From positions 3,556,980-3,620,979 of the forward strand of contig CM056723.1 of NCBI GenBank assembly GCA_029844215.1: a stretch of DNA of 64,000 nt. Reading direction: 5' to 3'. This DNA is from Przewalskia tangutica. Lineage: Eukaryota > Streptophyta > Magnoliopsida > Solanales > Solanaceae. Shown one piece after another: positions 12,181-24,290 of the stretch (position 1 is its first letter; every line of letters starts with the position of its first letter). Below the pieces are notes generated by a model. That model did not search any database and was not told the origin of the DNA. It saw only the letters and a list, made by a program, of their open reading frames with translations. A program made the position numbers and the translations under genes.

Positions 12181-12195
12181 AATACCCCCAAACTT
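12181..12195 (-). other. polypurine tract of Gypsy B next to its 3' LTR
   Basis: On the minus strand the sequence reads TTAAGTTTGGGGGTATT immediately before the LTR start TGATCGG. This is the expected plus-strand primer position. Two further AAGTTTGGGGGTG copies lie inside B at 14165-14177 and 16980-16992. Confidence 0.8.
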
Positions 12196-12507
12196 AACCT
12201 TTGCTCGCCCTCGAGCAAAGATAGAAAGAATGAAATAAAAGACTCAAAAAACGAAAAATAAAAGACTCACTGACATTGATCACTTTTTGCTGCATTTAGT
12301 GTTATCTAGAAAAACATGAAGGTTAGCAGAATAATATGCAGGAACATGTAGCATGAAATTTTTCAGCACACTAAACACATTGAGCTAGATATTTCGCAAA
12401 CTCATATTCATCATGCTTTAATGGACGTCAATATACTAAATCATGCATATAAATTCAAAAATCCTATGGCATGCTTACTTGCTATTCTCCACTAATCCTG
12501 GGTATGC

Positions 12508-13957
12508 TGATCGGTGTATTTTTTATACACCTTTTGAGTCTGTTTTAGTTAGTCTTTTGTCCCATTTTGCACATATAAATGTCGTATTAGGATAGTTTTT
12601 CTTTCTTTTGAGTCAAAGTGGTTAAAGTGGCCAAATGGCGGAAAAGGAGCAAAAAGAGGGCGAAAGAGGAGATGCGGTAGCGAAACAGAAAGTGGCGAAC
12701 AAGGCTAAAACCAGACCAGTGCGCGCCCTCGCACTGCCGATCGGCGCGGCGCCTATCATTCGAAGAAGGTGCGAAGATCCGAGCCGCGGCGCTAAATCGT
12801 GGCCGTGGCGCCACTATTCCGAGAGGCGAAGGACTTCGGCCGCGCCGAGCAGATGCGGGCGCGGCGCCTAAACATCCGACGAGCTACTGTGGTTACAGCG
12901 CGCACCATACATCTGGAGATATCGGGCGGCGCCAAAACACCCGAAGGATTGCAGAACTTCCGGCGCCGCGGCTCCCATCTGCGCAGCGCGCCTTAAAAAT
13001 TAGGTCTTTTGACGGATTTTTGGGCCAGGCCTGCAGGGAAAAGAAGGGAGACGTTTTAAACCTATAAAAGGAGAACCCTAGGCAGTTTTCAAGGGTTCCC
13101 CTTTCTTGCACAACTCAAGATTCTTGACTTGGAGTTTGGATACCATTAACTTAGTAATTTTCTTTTCTTTTCTTTTACTTTATTTCAGTTTTTATGAAGA
13201 ACATGAGATTAGTTCTTGTCATATTTATGGCTAGGAACTAATTCTCTTATAGGGCTTTCTATGTTGAATTGCTTGAAACTTATGCTATAATTTAATGCAT
13301 GCTTATGGTTGTTTTTCTTATTGAGAGATCTATCCAATAATTGAGCTGAATTCTTGGTAATTAATTGACAACTAATTATCACTATATGATTTCTAATCGA
13401 TTACGAAAGGGGATTGTGAATATCTTTGTAAGTTGGGTAGGTGCTTGAATTGGGGATGAAAATACCTCAATTAGATTTGTAGCGTTGATGAGAGGCTTAA
13501 CAACCCTAATTTTGCGCATTGTGCGTGACGGTCAACTAGGTTTTTGTGCTTAATCCTCCTATAGAGTTACCCTTATCAGCGAAAGTTAGGTAAGGAACAA
13601 TACTGGGGTTGAGTGTTTATATAACCTAACGGAGTATAAAACGATTTTAAACTCCGCTTTCTCCAAAAGAAGAACACCATAAGTAATGCATTAACAAGTA
13701 ACATAAGCGGATAGTAAGTATACATAGAAGCCCTATTCTCATCACATCTGAAGTAATTCTTTACATTTAAATAGCTTTTGAAATTCTTAGTTATAAACAA
13801 CCAATCAAGTATTAATTCGCCAAATAGATACTATAAAATAGATAGTTGGTACTTGAACCCTAATCCTAGAGGACGATATTCGGTCTTATCTAAGACTATA
13901 CTACTTGATACGATAACGTGCACTTGCGTTTAAAGTGTGTGCATATTACGCGCATCA
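12508..13957 (+). mobile_element. solo LTR of the B/C family inside element B
   Basis: 1,450 bp beginning TGATCGGTGTATTTT and ending TTACGCGCATCA, flanked by TATGC at 12503-12507 and 13958-13962. It lies in the opposite orientation to B, directly inside B's 3' non-coding region. GC-rich words occupy 12735-12990. The TATA-like CCTATAAAAGGAG is at about 13060-13073. Confidence 0.92.
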
Positions 13958-14164
13958 TATGCATAGAAGAGATCTTCAGGACTTTAAGGGTTGTAATGTA
14001 GGCTTAGGTAGGGGTTGGTAAAAATAGGCATTTAGGCTCATTTTTGTGTACCATAAGCTCTTTAGCTTTTCAGTATTTCCCTTTTCTTTTTGTTCTTTTC
14101 TTCATTTCGATTCTATCTTTCCCCTCTTTTGTTTTGGGAGAGTGAAGTATATAATAATGACAAG

Positions 14165-14177
14165 CACCCCCAAACTT
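14165..14177 (-). other. internal polypurine-tract-like copy in Gypsy B
   Basis: CACCCCCAAACTTA on the plus strand, which is TAAGTTTGGGGGTG on the element strand. It is the middle of three such copies in B and corresponds to 44468-44479 in C and 20606-20619 in A. Confidence 0.6.
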
Positions 14178-14325
14178 AGGCTTTTGCCTATTTCTTATTA
14201 CTTTTTTATTGGGGTGCAACAAACTCATTCACTTTTTTTTTTGTCTCTTTTTTAACACAATTTATTCCACTACTTCATATTTTTACTTATGGCACAATTT
14301 GTGGGAATATAGGGTGTCAAAGAAG

Positions 14326-16533
14326 ATGTAACACCCCATTTTAACCGGAGTCGAAACGGAATTACTGCTACATATGGTTGATTCCTAAATGTATTTTAAG
14401 GAGTCGCCACCTAATTATTTAAGTGAATTAGGACACTTAGTTTATTGCAAAAAATACTGCAATTGACTTTCATTTAATGGTCTGCGAAATTGGTGAGATT
14501 CTGGATCAGGGTTCTTTATTATCCTAAAGGGAAGGGGTTAGGCATCCTTTAAGATCCGCTAACTTGCGGTTGTTCGTTCAAACCTATGTTAATTATTTAT
14601 TGCTCTTTTTATTCTACCTATTCTAAGCATTTTACATAATTTACAATTAAAATAAAATACAATGCAAAATAATAAAACATGAAATTAAATACGACATAAA
14701 ATAAACTCCGGGACATTCTTTTTGAAATGCATCTCCGGATACCTGCATAAACACTTAGTAAAAGTATTAGTAATAGAATACATAAATTTTAAAATAATAG
14801 CAAAAATTAACAAACAAAGCAAATAAATCCGTCTTTTGCACAGAGGAGGCCTTGAAAATCAGACGGGGATTCCTTCATCGGCCAATATTGTTAAAAGCAA
14901 TAAAATAAATAAAACCTTCATATCCGCGCCAAAACAGTAATAATTTTAAACACGGAGGGCTCAGATATGTAAAAATATAAAGTAGGACAGCCTAAACAAG
15001 TGCGGCTGCGAGAATTCGCCTTACCAAGCACATGTTGGTTATCCGGTGTAAGTGGAAGAAATCATCATTGCCCAGAAAGCTTCATTTATTTTATTTTCCG
15101 TCTTTGCAACTGTGGAGGCCTAAAAAATCGACGGATAACTTTTTCATCGGCCACGAGTGTAATATCTTGTTCAAATCAGTAGAATTTTCAGCAATATTGG
15201 GTATGCAAGCAGTCTGAAGCGGTTTTCAGTAGAGAGACCAATATTGATTGGGTTTAAAATAAAGTAGTGATGGAACAACTAATATCCACAAAAAATGGGT
15301 ATCAAAGGCAACAACGAATGCCTCAATTTGCACACGTAAAAAAATGCAGAACTCACATCGTATCAACGCAAAGAACCAAAAACAATATACCATAATTTTA
15401 GTAGCAATCGTAACAAAGCGTTGATGTCACGAAAAGTGGGATAGAAATCGAGAGGTATATCGTGACCAACGATGACGAGGACGAGTCACGCAGAGTTTTA
15501 ACAAACTCGACAAGCTAACCAAAACCAAAAATCAGTCAAGCGGTAGCATATCCAACAGAATGCGAAAAATCGTGCAGCGATCGCGGAGCTTTAAGCTCGT
15601 GGTCTGAAATCAAAGATCCGCCCAATAGCGAAAACAATGAAAATAAACCACCACAAGCAACAAATATACCAACAAAAATAAAAACCGAACAAAGTGGTCA
15701 CGGAGTTTAAATCCGCCGATTCAACGTTACCAGCAGAGAGCGGCGGTGGAGTCGCTTCCACGGCGAGTCGCGGGCGACGCCACAAAGCTGACCGGCAGTG
15801 GGGCCCAGCGGCGGCGAGCAGCGGCAGGCGATGGGGTGAGGGAGATGAGTGGCCACGGAGAGGGTAGGGGGTGAGGCCTGCGGATGGGGTGTCGCGATCT
15901 TAAGAGGCGGTGAGGACAAAGGGTATTGCTAAGGGTAGGATGAAGGAAATGAAATGTTTGTTTAATAGGGTAGGATTAGGGTTAGGTATTGGGGAAATGA
16001 AAAGTGGGGTATTGTTTTGGGAAAAATAAAAAGTGGGGTTTAAAATTTAGGGGGGAAATAAAAGAGTGTGTTTGGGTGATATTAAAAAATAGTGTTGGCT
16101 TGGACTGATTCAATTGTGTCTTGAACTGGACTGGTTTAACCAAAAATGCAAGACTGGTTAATTATTTAAAGAAAAAATTATTTAAAAGATGCAAAATTAT
16201 TAAAATGCAAATCTTGACGAAATAATAATAAAATGAAATATTTAAGAAAATTTTGTTTTCTTATTAAAATTAAAAGTGGGGTGCCTATTAATTATTTAAA
16301 AAGTTGCTAATTTTATTAAAAAAAAAACGACGGTATAACAATAATAAAAAACATAATATTAACAACGACATAATGCTTAATTTAAAAATAAAAGATGCAA
16401 TGTTATTTTTGTGAAGAAATAAACATAGAATATTATGTAAAAATATGCAAAATAACGATTAAAATGAGGTGTGCTAAAATACTTAAAATTGCACGAAAAT
16501 ATACAAAAACGGGTCAAAATTGATCACAATGTA
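14326..16533 (-). mobile_element. Ogre-like LTR fragment/solo LTR inside element B
   Basis: Begins near 14326 with TGTAACACCCCATTTTAACC and has the inverted sequence of the right end of the 24611-28353 LTR (including the AGTCGCCACCTAATTA block and AAGGGAAGGGGTTAGGCAT). It ends near 16533 after GGGTCAAAATTGATCAC, a decayed version of the other terminus. The 5-bp direct repeat AGAAG (14321-14325 and 16534-16538) frames it. The termini are not a clean TG..CA pair, so boundaries may be off by a few bases. At 2.2 kb it is shorter than its relative. Confidence 0.75.
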
Positions 16534-16979
16534 AGAAGTTTCAATTTTAGGCTCGATAAATTTGTGATACTTTTAAAGTCCGGGATAGAAAAGAATGGTA
16601 AGAATTGACTATCAAAGAAATGCCTGAGTCATCTCCCTAACATGCATATCCTACTTATTTCGCATCAAATAGCAAGCAATCATAACACATAGGTTTTCAT
16701 CATTTAGCATGCATAATTCAAGCAAGAAACTCCAAATAGACAGATTTTGTGAGTTTTTGGCATATCTAACCTAGGTGTTTAGATAGTTGCTTCTATTCCG
16801 TTACATTATTCCACCTTACTTCACTAGGTGTTTCTAGCAACTACAGCATACATGATCTTTGACAGACAATTATGAAAAAAGAAAGAAAAAAAAAGAAAAA
16901 AAAAATTTTGTGACTCAAAAATAAACACAAAACAATAAAAAAAAAGACTTAATTGAAACATAACAAGACACAAATAAAA

Positions 16980-17018
16980 CACCCCCAAACTTAAATCACA
17001 CATTGTCCCCAATGTGTG
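16980..17018 (-). other. internal purine tract plus hairpin in Gypsy B
   Basis: The plus strand shows ACACCCCCAAACTTA followed by a near-perfect inverted repeat CACACATTG / CAATGTGTG at 16997-17018. On the element strand the hairpin precedes the AAGTTTGGGGGTG tract, the same order as at 43844-43880 in C and 21182-21215 in A. Confidence 0.65.
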
Positions 17019-17372
17019 CAAGACTCAAAGAAAATAAAAGAAAAATGACAACTTACTGACACAACACGGTCATGCGGAGGTCTAGGATGAAAAATTCGAA
17101 TTTGCGGAAATATGGCTCTCTGAGTTCGCGCGCACGAGATTCAGCGCGGCGCTGCTAATCTTGTGGCCTCTGAGTTCCGCGCCTCGATTCTGAAGGCGCG
17201 CATGTGCGATCGCTTTTCCTTTTTTTCAGCGTTTGTTGCTCCTTTTTCCTCGGTTTCAGCTTTCAGTCCACCTGTCATCCAACAACACAAAACAAGAACC
17301 CAAGACCGTGAGATCGTTTCTAAGCAAAATAACATAAAATAAAGACAAATTAAAATAACATAATTAAAAACA

Positions 17373-17388
17373 TTGGGTTGCCTCCCAA
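17373..17388 (-). other. conserved GGGAGGCAACCC hairpin in Gypsy B
   Basis: TTGGGTTGCCTCCCAA has a 5-bp stem and 6-nt loop and is followed by the AACGTCTTTTAGCGGACGC block. The same hairpin and block occur in A (21597-21612) and C (41948-41965). Confidence 0.65.
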
Positions 17389-17681
17389 TAAGCTGTCTTT
17401 AACGTCTTTTAGCGGACGCAATTAACCTTTCCGAGTGCCCATTGGATCCTTCGCGAACTGCTTGCAATCCGCAGAGTTATTGTTGCAGTCTCACTTCAAC
17501 TGACAATTGCTTCAAACAAGGGCCTCAAATATACGATTATCCCCAAGTATACAATACATGCTTGTCTTTTAGGTTCTCTAATGTAGGGATCGGTGAGATT
17601 CCTACATCTTTCAACTCTAGGGGTGCCCTTGATGGTATTGACTTCTGTTTGGGAGTCAACTTTGACATTTGGTGGTGTTTC

Positions 17682-17990
17682 TTACGCAATAGGTACAAGA
17701 AAAGATTTTCCAAGGAATCGAAGGTGAATAATTGGATCTCTGCACTCTTCTCTACACCAACCGCTCTTGCATTCCTCAATAGTTGGATTTGGTTCGGGCT
17801 CCTCAATTTGTTGTTCGTTGTTGAATATGATTGCGAGTTCTGCTATTTGCGTTTCCAACTTCTTTATGCCCGACCTTATTTCGTCCATGAACTGAGCTTG
17901 GAACCTCGTGAGACTGAGTATAGTTTCTCGTAATTCCTCCCTCTGTTCCTCTATGGTTGGCTCTCTATCATATGGACAGTAAAAATCCAT
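17682..17990 (-). CDS. short leader ORF of Gypsy B, unknown function
   Basis: 102 codons starting MDFYCPYDREPTIEEQREEL about 140 bp downstream of the tRNA-Asp primer site, where gag would normally begin. It has no match I recognise to gag, protease or a zinc knuckle. The sequence is Glu-rich and probably helical (EEQREELRETILSL ... SGIKKLETQIAELAIIFNNEQQ), perhaps coiled-coil. Element C keeps a frameshifted version at 41345-41560. Conservation between two separate elements suggests descent from one ORF but does not prove it is translated. It could be a degenerate gag N-terminus. Confidence 0.4.
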   Translation of the reverse strand: MDFYCPYDREPTIEEQREELRETILSLTRFQAQFMDEIRSGIKKLETQIAELAIIFNNEQQIEEPEPNPTIEECKSGWCREECRDPIIHLRFLGKSFLVPIA

Positions 17991-18130
17991 ATCTAAAGTG
18001 TTCCTGAACGAATCAAAGCCAACAAAAGATCACGGCACCTCGAATTTTCGTAAAAACTAAAACTAAAAATAAAAAATTTAAAACCAAATTAGAAATTAAA
18101 AATAGATAATTTGATATTGAACTATTGCCT

Positions 18131-18150
18131 AATCCCCGGCAACGGCGCCA
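18131..18150 (-). other. Gypsy B primer binding site (tRNA-Asp)
   Basis: The complement reads TGGCGCCGTTGCCGGGGATT, which fits the 3' end of plant tRNA-Asp. It lies 6 bases inside the right LTR and fixes the element as minus-strand. Confidence 0.88.
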
Positions 18151-18156
18151 AAAACT

Positions 18157-19691
18157 TGATGCGCGTAATATGCACACACTTTTAAACGCAAGTGCACGTT
18201 ATCGTATCAAGTAGTATAGTCTTAGATAAGACCGAATATCGTCCTCTAGGATTAGGGTCCAAGTACCAGTTATCTATTTTCTAGTATCTATTTGGCGAAT
18301 TAATAATTGATTGTTTGGTTTAGAACTAAGAATTATGAAAGATATTTAATTATAAAGAATTACTTCAGATGTGATGAGAATAGGGCTTCTATGTATCCTC
18401 ACTATCCGCTTATGCTACTTACTAATGCATTACTTATGGTATTCTTCTTTTGGAGAAAGCAGGTTTACGAAATCGTTTTATACTCCCGTTAGGGTTATAT
18501 AAACACTCAACCCCAGTATCGTTCCTTACCTACCTTTCGGTGATAAGGGTAACTTTATAGGAGGATTAAGAACAAAACCTAGTTGGCCGTCACGCACAAT
18601 GCGCAAAATTAGGGTTGTTAAGCCTCATCAACGCTTACAAATCTAATTGAGGTATTTTCATCCCCAATTCAAGATGCTACCCAACTTACAAGATATTCAC
18701 AATCCCCATTTTGTAATCGATTAGAAATCATATAGTGATAACTAGTTGTCAATTAGCTACCAAGAATTCAACTCAATTATTGGATAGATCTCACAATAAG
18801 AACAATAACCATAAGCATGCATTAATTTATAACATAAGTTTCAAGCAATTCAACATAGAAAGCCCTATAAGAGAATTAGTTCCTAGCCATGAATATGACA
18901 AGAACTAATTTAATATCCAACATCAAAACTGAAATAAAGTAAAAGAAAGAAAAGAAAATTACTAAGAATGAGTCTCCAAGTCAAGCATCCAAGGGTTGTG
19001 TTGTGGAATATTTACAAGGTGGATTGGTGGAAGGATGGATGTAGAATGGTGAATGGTAGAATGGAGAATGGTGGAGTGGAGAATAGTGGAGTGGAGAATG
19101 AATAATTCTTCTAATGATGTAGAGTATTTATAGCCAAAGAATCCTTTAGGTGAAGGGTTAAGGATTTGTGTAGGTAGGAAAAGTTATTAGAATCCTTTTA
19201 GGTAAGGGTTTTTAGGTAGGAAAAATTATCCCTTTAAGAAGGAAAAGTTATCCCTTTAGGATTCTGAAACATGTCAAATTCGGCCCAAAGATTTCAAAAT
19301 TCAGCGTCGCGTGGCGGCCTGTGACTGGCGCCTGAAAATCAGAGATAGTTGGACGGCTTCAGTGGTCGGCGCCGCGGCGCTGCTGCCAAGCGCCGCGGCT
19401 CTGATGACGGAATTCTTCCAGATTTTTCGTTTCTTCGTCCTTTGTTTGTCCGGTCTTCGTCTGATCTCCTCTATAATTACCGAAACTTCTTAGACTTCAT
19501 TTCTTGGCCCTTTTTGTGTGCAATTCCATCTCACTTAAGCTCATTTTCTCTTCTTTTCGTCATTTCTCCATTTCAAACCGCTGTGACACAAAAGAAAGGA
19601 AAACGACCCTAATACTATACTAAACATAAACAAAATGAGTAAAATACTAACTAAAAATGACTCAAAAAGTGTATATAAAATACACCGATCA
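18157..19691 (-). repeat. Gypsy B right (5') LTR
   Basis: 1,535 bp, starting TGATGCGCGTAATATG and ending CACCGATCA. It differs from the left LTR by scattered substitutions and by indels clustered at 19300-19400, where GCGCCGCGGC words occur. Confidence 0.9.
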
Positions 19692-20075
19692 CCAGGCGCC
19701 GCGGCTCTTGACACGGTGAATATTTTTCTTGATCTCTGGAATTTTCACGCCGCAGCCCTAATTCCTTCAGATGCGGCTCATCTGCGTCGCGGCCCTTCCT
19801 TGCCTTGTGTCGCGGCCCTTGACCTGTTTTCGTCCGAATTTCACCTGATTTCTTCTATTATTCTTCGGATATTTTAGGTTTCATTCCTTGGCATGTGCTT
19901 GTGCAAATTTCATCGTCATTGAGTTCATTTCATCCTCAATTCTGTATTTCCTCCTTTGGAACAACTGTGACTCAAAAGAAAGAAAAACAACTCTAATATT
20001 ATACTAAACACAAACGAAAAGATTAAAATACTAACTAAAAATGACTCAAAAGAGTGTACCAAAATACACTCAACA

Positions 20076-21660
20076 AACACCCCAAACTTACACTTTACTC
20101 GCCCTCGAGTAAAGCACTAAACAAAAATAAAAACAAAACAAAAACAATGATTCCATGAACTGGATCAAGTAGTTGTAGCAATGTTTCTTCAACATCATGG
20201 ATGAAAGATTGGATAATATGTTAGAACATATAACATGAATATATAGCAATCTAGAATTTCAAGTTAGATATTTCGCAGATTCACTTAGATCATAATTAAT
20301 TGAAACATAAACACATAACCTATGCATGTCAATTTCATTCCATCTTTCCAAAATGTTATAGATCTGTTTACTTGTTATTCTCCACTAATCATAGATATAC
20401 ACATTAAAGATCTTCAGGACTTCCAAGGGTTGTAATGTAGGCTTAGGCAGGGGTATGTAAAAGTGGGCATTTAGGCTTAACTTACGTACCATAAACATTT
20501 TTCATTCAACTCTTTGTCATTCTTTTTGACTTTCTTTTCAATCACATACCCATTTTTCTCCCCTCTTTTTCTTTTGAGAGGGTGAGATGTATTATAATTA
20601 ACAAGCACCCCCAAACTTACCTTTTTGCATATTTTTCATTGGGGTGCATCAAATTTTCACTCTCTTCTTGTTTCTTTTTCAACACTTTTCATCCCACAAC
20701 TTTTCAATAATTACTTATGGCGCAAAAAATAAGAATCATAGGGTATCAAAGAAAAATCTTATTTCAGGCTCAATGAGGCTGCCTAAGGGTACAATTTATG
20801 TCAGGGTAGGTAGTGAACGGTCATAAGGACTATCAATGAATGTTTGAATCATCTCCCTAAACATGTCTATCTTAACTATTGCGCCTCAAATAACAAGCAA
20901 ACAAGTTTCCTAGATATTTTTTAACTTTTCTTTCCATAATTGACAACACATAGGCTAAGCACAAATGCCTCAAATACTTAGATGTCATGAATCTTTGACA
21001 TATCTAACTTAAGCACACAAATTTTTACTTTCAATTCCATTACATTATCCCACTTTATTCACTCAATGTCTTTAGCAACTACATTATGCTTGATCCATAA
21101 AAAAATTATGACTCACGAACACATAAAACAAACAAAAGAAAACAAATAGACTCAAAACAAAACACAAAACAAAGTAAGATCCTCCCAAACTTGATTGAGA
21201 CATTATCCCAATGTGTAAAGACAAAAAAATAAATGGACACTTACAGACACAACACAACGGTCACAACGGAGGTCTGGGTTGATGGAAAAATCACTGTGCA
21301 CAAAGCCGACGGAGGAGCCGCGGCCCTTGGAACGTGCGTCGCGGCCCTAATTGCCTGGCAGAATTCACTGAGGCTACTGCCTCTCTTGCGCCGCGACTCT
21401 CTCAACAGGCGCTGCAGCTCTAATTCCCTGAAGTTTCGATTTTTCCAGTTTTCAGTATTTTTTGCCCTTTTCTCCTCAGAGTTAGTCCCTGCTCTTTATC
21501 TGTCATCCACAAACACTAAACATACCAGATTGTGAGACTGTTCAAGACAAAATTAAAATAAACTAAAATGAAAATTGAAGTAACATAATTAAAACATTGG
21601 GTTGCCTCCCAAGTAGCGCTATCTTTAACGTCTTTTAGTCGGACGCAAATACATGTTCAC
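20076..21660 (-). other. Gypsy A 3' non-coding region with three purine tracts
   Basis: Non-coding on both strands. Polypurine-tract-like sequences (complement CCCCAAACTT) occur at 20078-20090 (adjacent to the LTR), 20606-20619 and 21182-21193; a weak ACATT/AATGT hairpin sits at 21201-21215. A GC-rich GCCGCGGCCC cluster lies at 21315-21420. The TTGGGTTGCCTCCCAA hairpin is at 21597-21612, just after the end of the protease frame on the element strand. Confidence 0.65.
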
Positions 21661-22290
21661 TCAAGGGGGTAGATTATCCCCTCCACATATCCATTTCAGC
21701 ACCATTCGCTTTCTCCACCTCTTCTTTTTCACAGGGTTGAGTTCAATGGACTTTGTTCCTTTTTCATAATTCACAACATCATTCACAAGTTCAAAATTCT
21801 TGCCATCAAGGGCATCAGTACCCTTGGAAATTTCATGAGCAGTCTTTTTGTCAACTACACCAACAGCAAAGCATTTATCATTGAATTGTGGATCAGTTGA
21901 AGGTTTGAAAACAGTGAAAGTCATCTCCTCATCTTGGACTCGAAGCTTCAATTCTCTCTTTTCAACATCAATAAGAGTTCTCCCTGTCGCTAGGAATGGT
22001 CTCCCAAGAATAATGAGAATATTTTCATCTTCCTCCATATCAAGAATGAGTAAATCAGTAGGGAAGATGAATTTGCCTACTTTACTAACAAATCTTCAAT
22101 TATACCTTTGAGATGCACGACTGAGCGATCACATAGCTGCAAGTTGACTGTGGTCGGCTTTGCTTCTCCCAACCCAAGTCTTTTGAATACGGAGAGAGGC
22201 ATCAAATTGATACTAGCTCCTAAGTCACACAAAGCCCTTTTACATGTCACATTCCCTATAGTTCAAGGTAAGGTGAAATTCCCCGGATCT
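21661..22290 (-). pseudogene. retropepsin-like protease of Gypsy A
   Basis: On the minus strand the block CDLGASINLMPLSVF (about 22245-22190) is the variant D-L-G-A active-site motif of plant Tat/Athila-type Gypsy proteases. It is followed by the flap-side block ILGRPFLATGRTLIDV at about 22015-21965 and then RVQDEEMTF. The last 125 codons (22038-21661) are open, but the frame is broken upstream of them around 22040-22110. After the stop comes no RT. The true protease N-terminus joins the gag tail at about 22292. Confidence 0.7.
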
Positions 22291-22291
22291 C

Positions 22292-24079
22292 TCAACTTTG
22301 GTGGAGCTTCTTCTGCAAAATAGTCCTGCATTCTTTAGTGAGCACCACTGTCTCATAGTCTGCCAGCTTTTTCTTCTTAAACAGTATGTCTTTCATAAAC
22401 TTTACATATGCTGACATTTGCTCCAATGCTTCAATGAAGTGAAGGTTAATGTGCAGTTTTTTAAATACCTCCAAAAAATTTAAAAACTGCTTATCTAAGG
22501 ACTTCTTCTGCAGCCTTTGAGGGTAAGGTATTTTGTCTGTGTATTCCCTCATAACTGCGGGCGGAGCCTTCTCTAAAATAGGGCGGTCATCAGTAACCCC
22601 CTTCTTTCCTCCCTCAGCTGTCTTCTCTACCTCATTCTTCTTCTCTCTCACTAGTTGAGATCCCACCTGCTCTAACTGCTTCCCACTTCTCAAGCTAACT
22701 GCCTGGGATTGCTCCCTTGGGTTCATCACTGTATTACTGGGGATATTACATTGTGTTCAGTATGTTCGTCAGTTGTCCCATTTGAACTTCCAGATTGTTA
22801 ATCGATGATCTTGTTTCCATTATGAACTGATTCTGGGAGTTGGTCAGGGTTGAAAGTAAGGATTGAGTCTCTGCCATGAATTGGTTCTGGGTTTTTGCCA
22901 TGGCTAACAGTGTTTCTTCCAAGTTATCTAGTTTCTCTTGTGGTGCTGGTTGACTGAACTATTGTAAAGATGAGGCTTGAAACTGTGGTTGTTGCACCTG
23001 GTCATTCTTCCATGAAAAATTTGGGTGATTTCTCCACCCCGGATTATATGTGTTAGAGAATGCATTGTTGTAGGACCTCTGAAAATTCCCCATTGCCTGA
23101 ACCTGCTCCATAGGCACATTATTTTGGTCCACAGCTGTACACCTATCAAAAGTATGAGGACCCCAAAAATTTCACAACTCACTGGTGTCTGGACAGCTTT
23201 GACGGACATGGTATTCTGCTGCATCTGTTTTGTCAAAGTGGCCACCTGCGTAGTCAATGTAGTGATAACATCTAGCTCATGAATCACAGCTACTTTCCTA
23301 CCATTCACTGCTCTCTCATCGGCTCCCTGATGGTTGTTTGTGACCATGTCCTCTAGAAAATCATGTGTCTCATTGACACTCTTTTCATGAACGTTCCTCC
23401 TATTGCAGCATCAATAATGGTACGAGTTGTACCACACAACCTAATGTAGAATATATAGACTAACATCCACTTCTCAATCCCATGATGAGGACACTTTTCT
23501 GCAGATATTTGAAATGCTCTCATGCATCGTAGAGTGACTCTCCATCCATCTGATAGTAATTATTAAGCTCTCCTCTGAGCTTTGCTGCTTTGGATGGAGG
23601 GAAGAACTTGGCAAGGAACTTCTGGGCTAAGTCTTGTCATGTAGTGATGAAGTTCTCCTGTAATGAATTCAACCAGCACTTTGCTCTCTCCCTGAGTGAG
23701 AATGGGAAGAGCCTCAACCGAATGTCATCATCAGTAACACCATTGTATTTAAACGTTCCACACAGCTCCAGAAAATTTTCAAGATGCAAGTGGTGATCTT
23801 TTGTCAGTAATCCCCCAAATTGGACTGAACCTTGGACCATGTGCAAGATCGTTGGTTTGATTTTAAAATTATTGGCTTCAACAGCTGAAAGCCTGATGCA
23901 AGTCTGCACCCTGTAATAGTAGGCAACACATAGTCCCCTAAGCTCCTTTCTGCAGGATGAGGGACTTGACTCATCAAAGCCGGTAACTCATCATTCCCCT
24001 CATTGTTGTTTCGTTGATCTCCCATTGCTAAGGGATCAATCGCTTCTTCTCTTTTTACATTGCATGCACAATCTTTCAA
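22292..24079 (-). pseudogene. gag of Gypsy A (Tat/Athila-type), frameshifted
   Basis: Reading frames on the minus strand follow gag order: an N-terminal stretch with MGDQRNNNEGN (24079-23804), the Retrotrans_gag core with RLRLFPFSLRERAKCWLNSL (23909-23637), a helical linker VIHELDVITTLTTQVATLTK and GWRNHPNF block (23347-22928), then NPREQSQAVSLRSGKQLE and the ALEQMSAYVKFMKDIL block (22729-22292) that precedes protease. Stops and frameshifts separate the pieces. The gag is non-functional in this copy, but its order and motifs are those of plant Gypsy elements that use tRNA-Asp as primer. Confidence 0.78.
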
Positions 24080-24266
24080 TCTCAGGGTTTAGAGGGACAG
24101 AAGTGTCTGCTCCTCTCCTACTTCGCATAAACTAAGTTACTGAGACTAATAAAAAACAGCAAACAGATCACGACAAACAACACTAAAACAAAAGAAAAAA
24201 ATAAAAATAAAAACTGAAAATAAAAACCAAATTAGAAATAAGAATAGATAAATCGATATACGCCAG

Positions 24267-24284
24267 TCTCCGGCAACGGCGCCA
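24267..24284 (-). other. Gypsy A primer binding site (tRNA-Asp)
   Basis: TCTCCGGCAACGGCGCCA on the plus strand is the complement of a tRNA-Asp-type primer site, 6 bases inside the right LTR. Confidence 0.85.
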
Positions 24285-24290
24285 AAAACT

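Larger units (their letters stand above)
10631..19691 (-). mobile_element. Gypsy element B, nearly coding-free (LARD-like)
   Basis: Starts TGATGCGCGATTAG and ends TACACCGATCA, with the TSD CCAGG at 10626-10630 and 19692-19696. LTRs are 10631-12180 and 18157-19691. The primer site complement at 18131-18150 matches TGGCGCCGTTGCCGGGGATT (tRNA-Asp), so the element is on the minus strand. The interior (12181-18156) has no gag, RT or integrase, only a short leader ORF (17990-17682). It received two later insertions: a solo LTR of its own family (12508-13957) and an Ogre-like LTR (14326-16533). LTR termini and layout relate it to element C and, more distantly, A. Confidence 0.92.
9601..20075 (-). 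repeat. Gypsy A left (3') LTR, interrupted by element B
   Basis: The LTR proper is 9601-10630 plus 19697-20075, about 1.41 kb. In minus orientation the TATA-like GATATAAATACCC lies near 10453-10466. The adjoining U3 carries GC-rich words (10531-10630 and 19692-19815). A 23-bp stretch at 10536-10558 is repeated exactly at 10608-10630, and B inserted directly behind the second copy. Confidence 0.88.

Noticed and set aside
12587..13111. Arg/Ala-rich ORFs of 65-78 codons.
   Set aside because: Created by the GC-rich LTR words; similar shadows appear in all related LTRs.
10781..18492. An identical 61-codon ORF (MIVWFRTKNYERYLIIKNYF...) in both LTRs of Gypsy B, with a related frame at 13800-13576 (minus).
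   Set aside because: It lies within LTR sequence, and its conservation only mirrors the DNA identity of LTR copies; no domain, and the frame is lost in the C LTRs.
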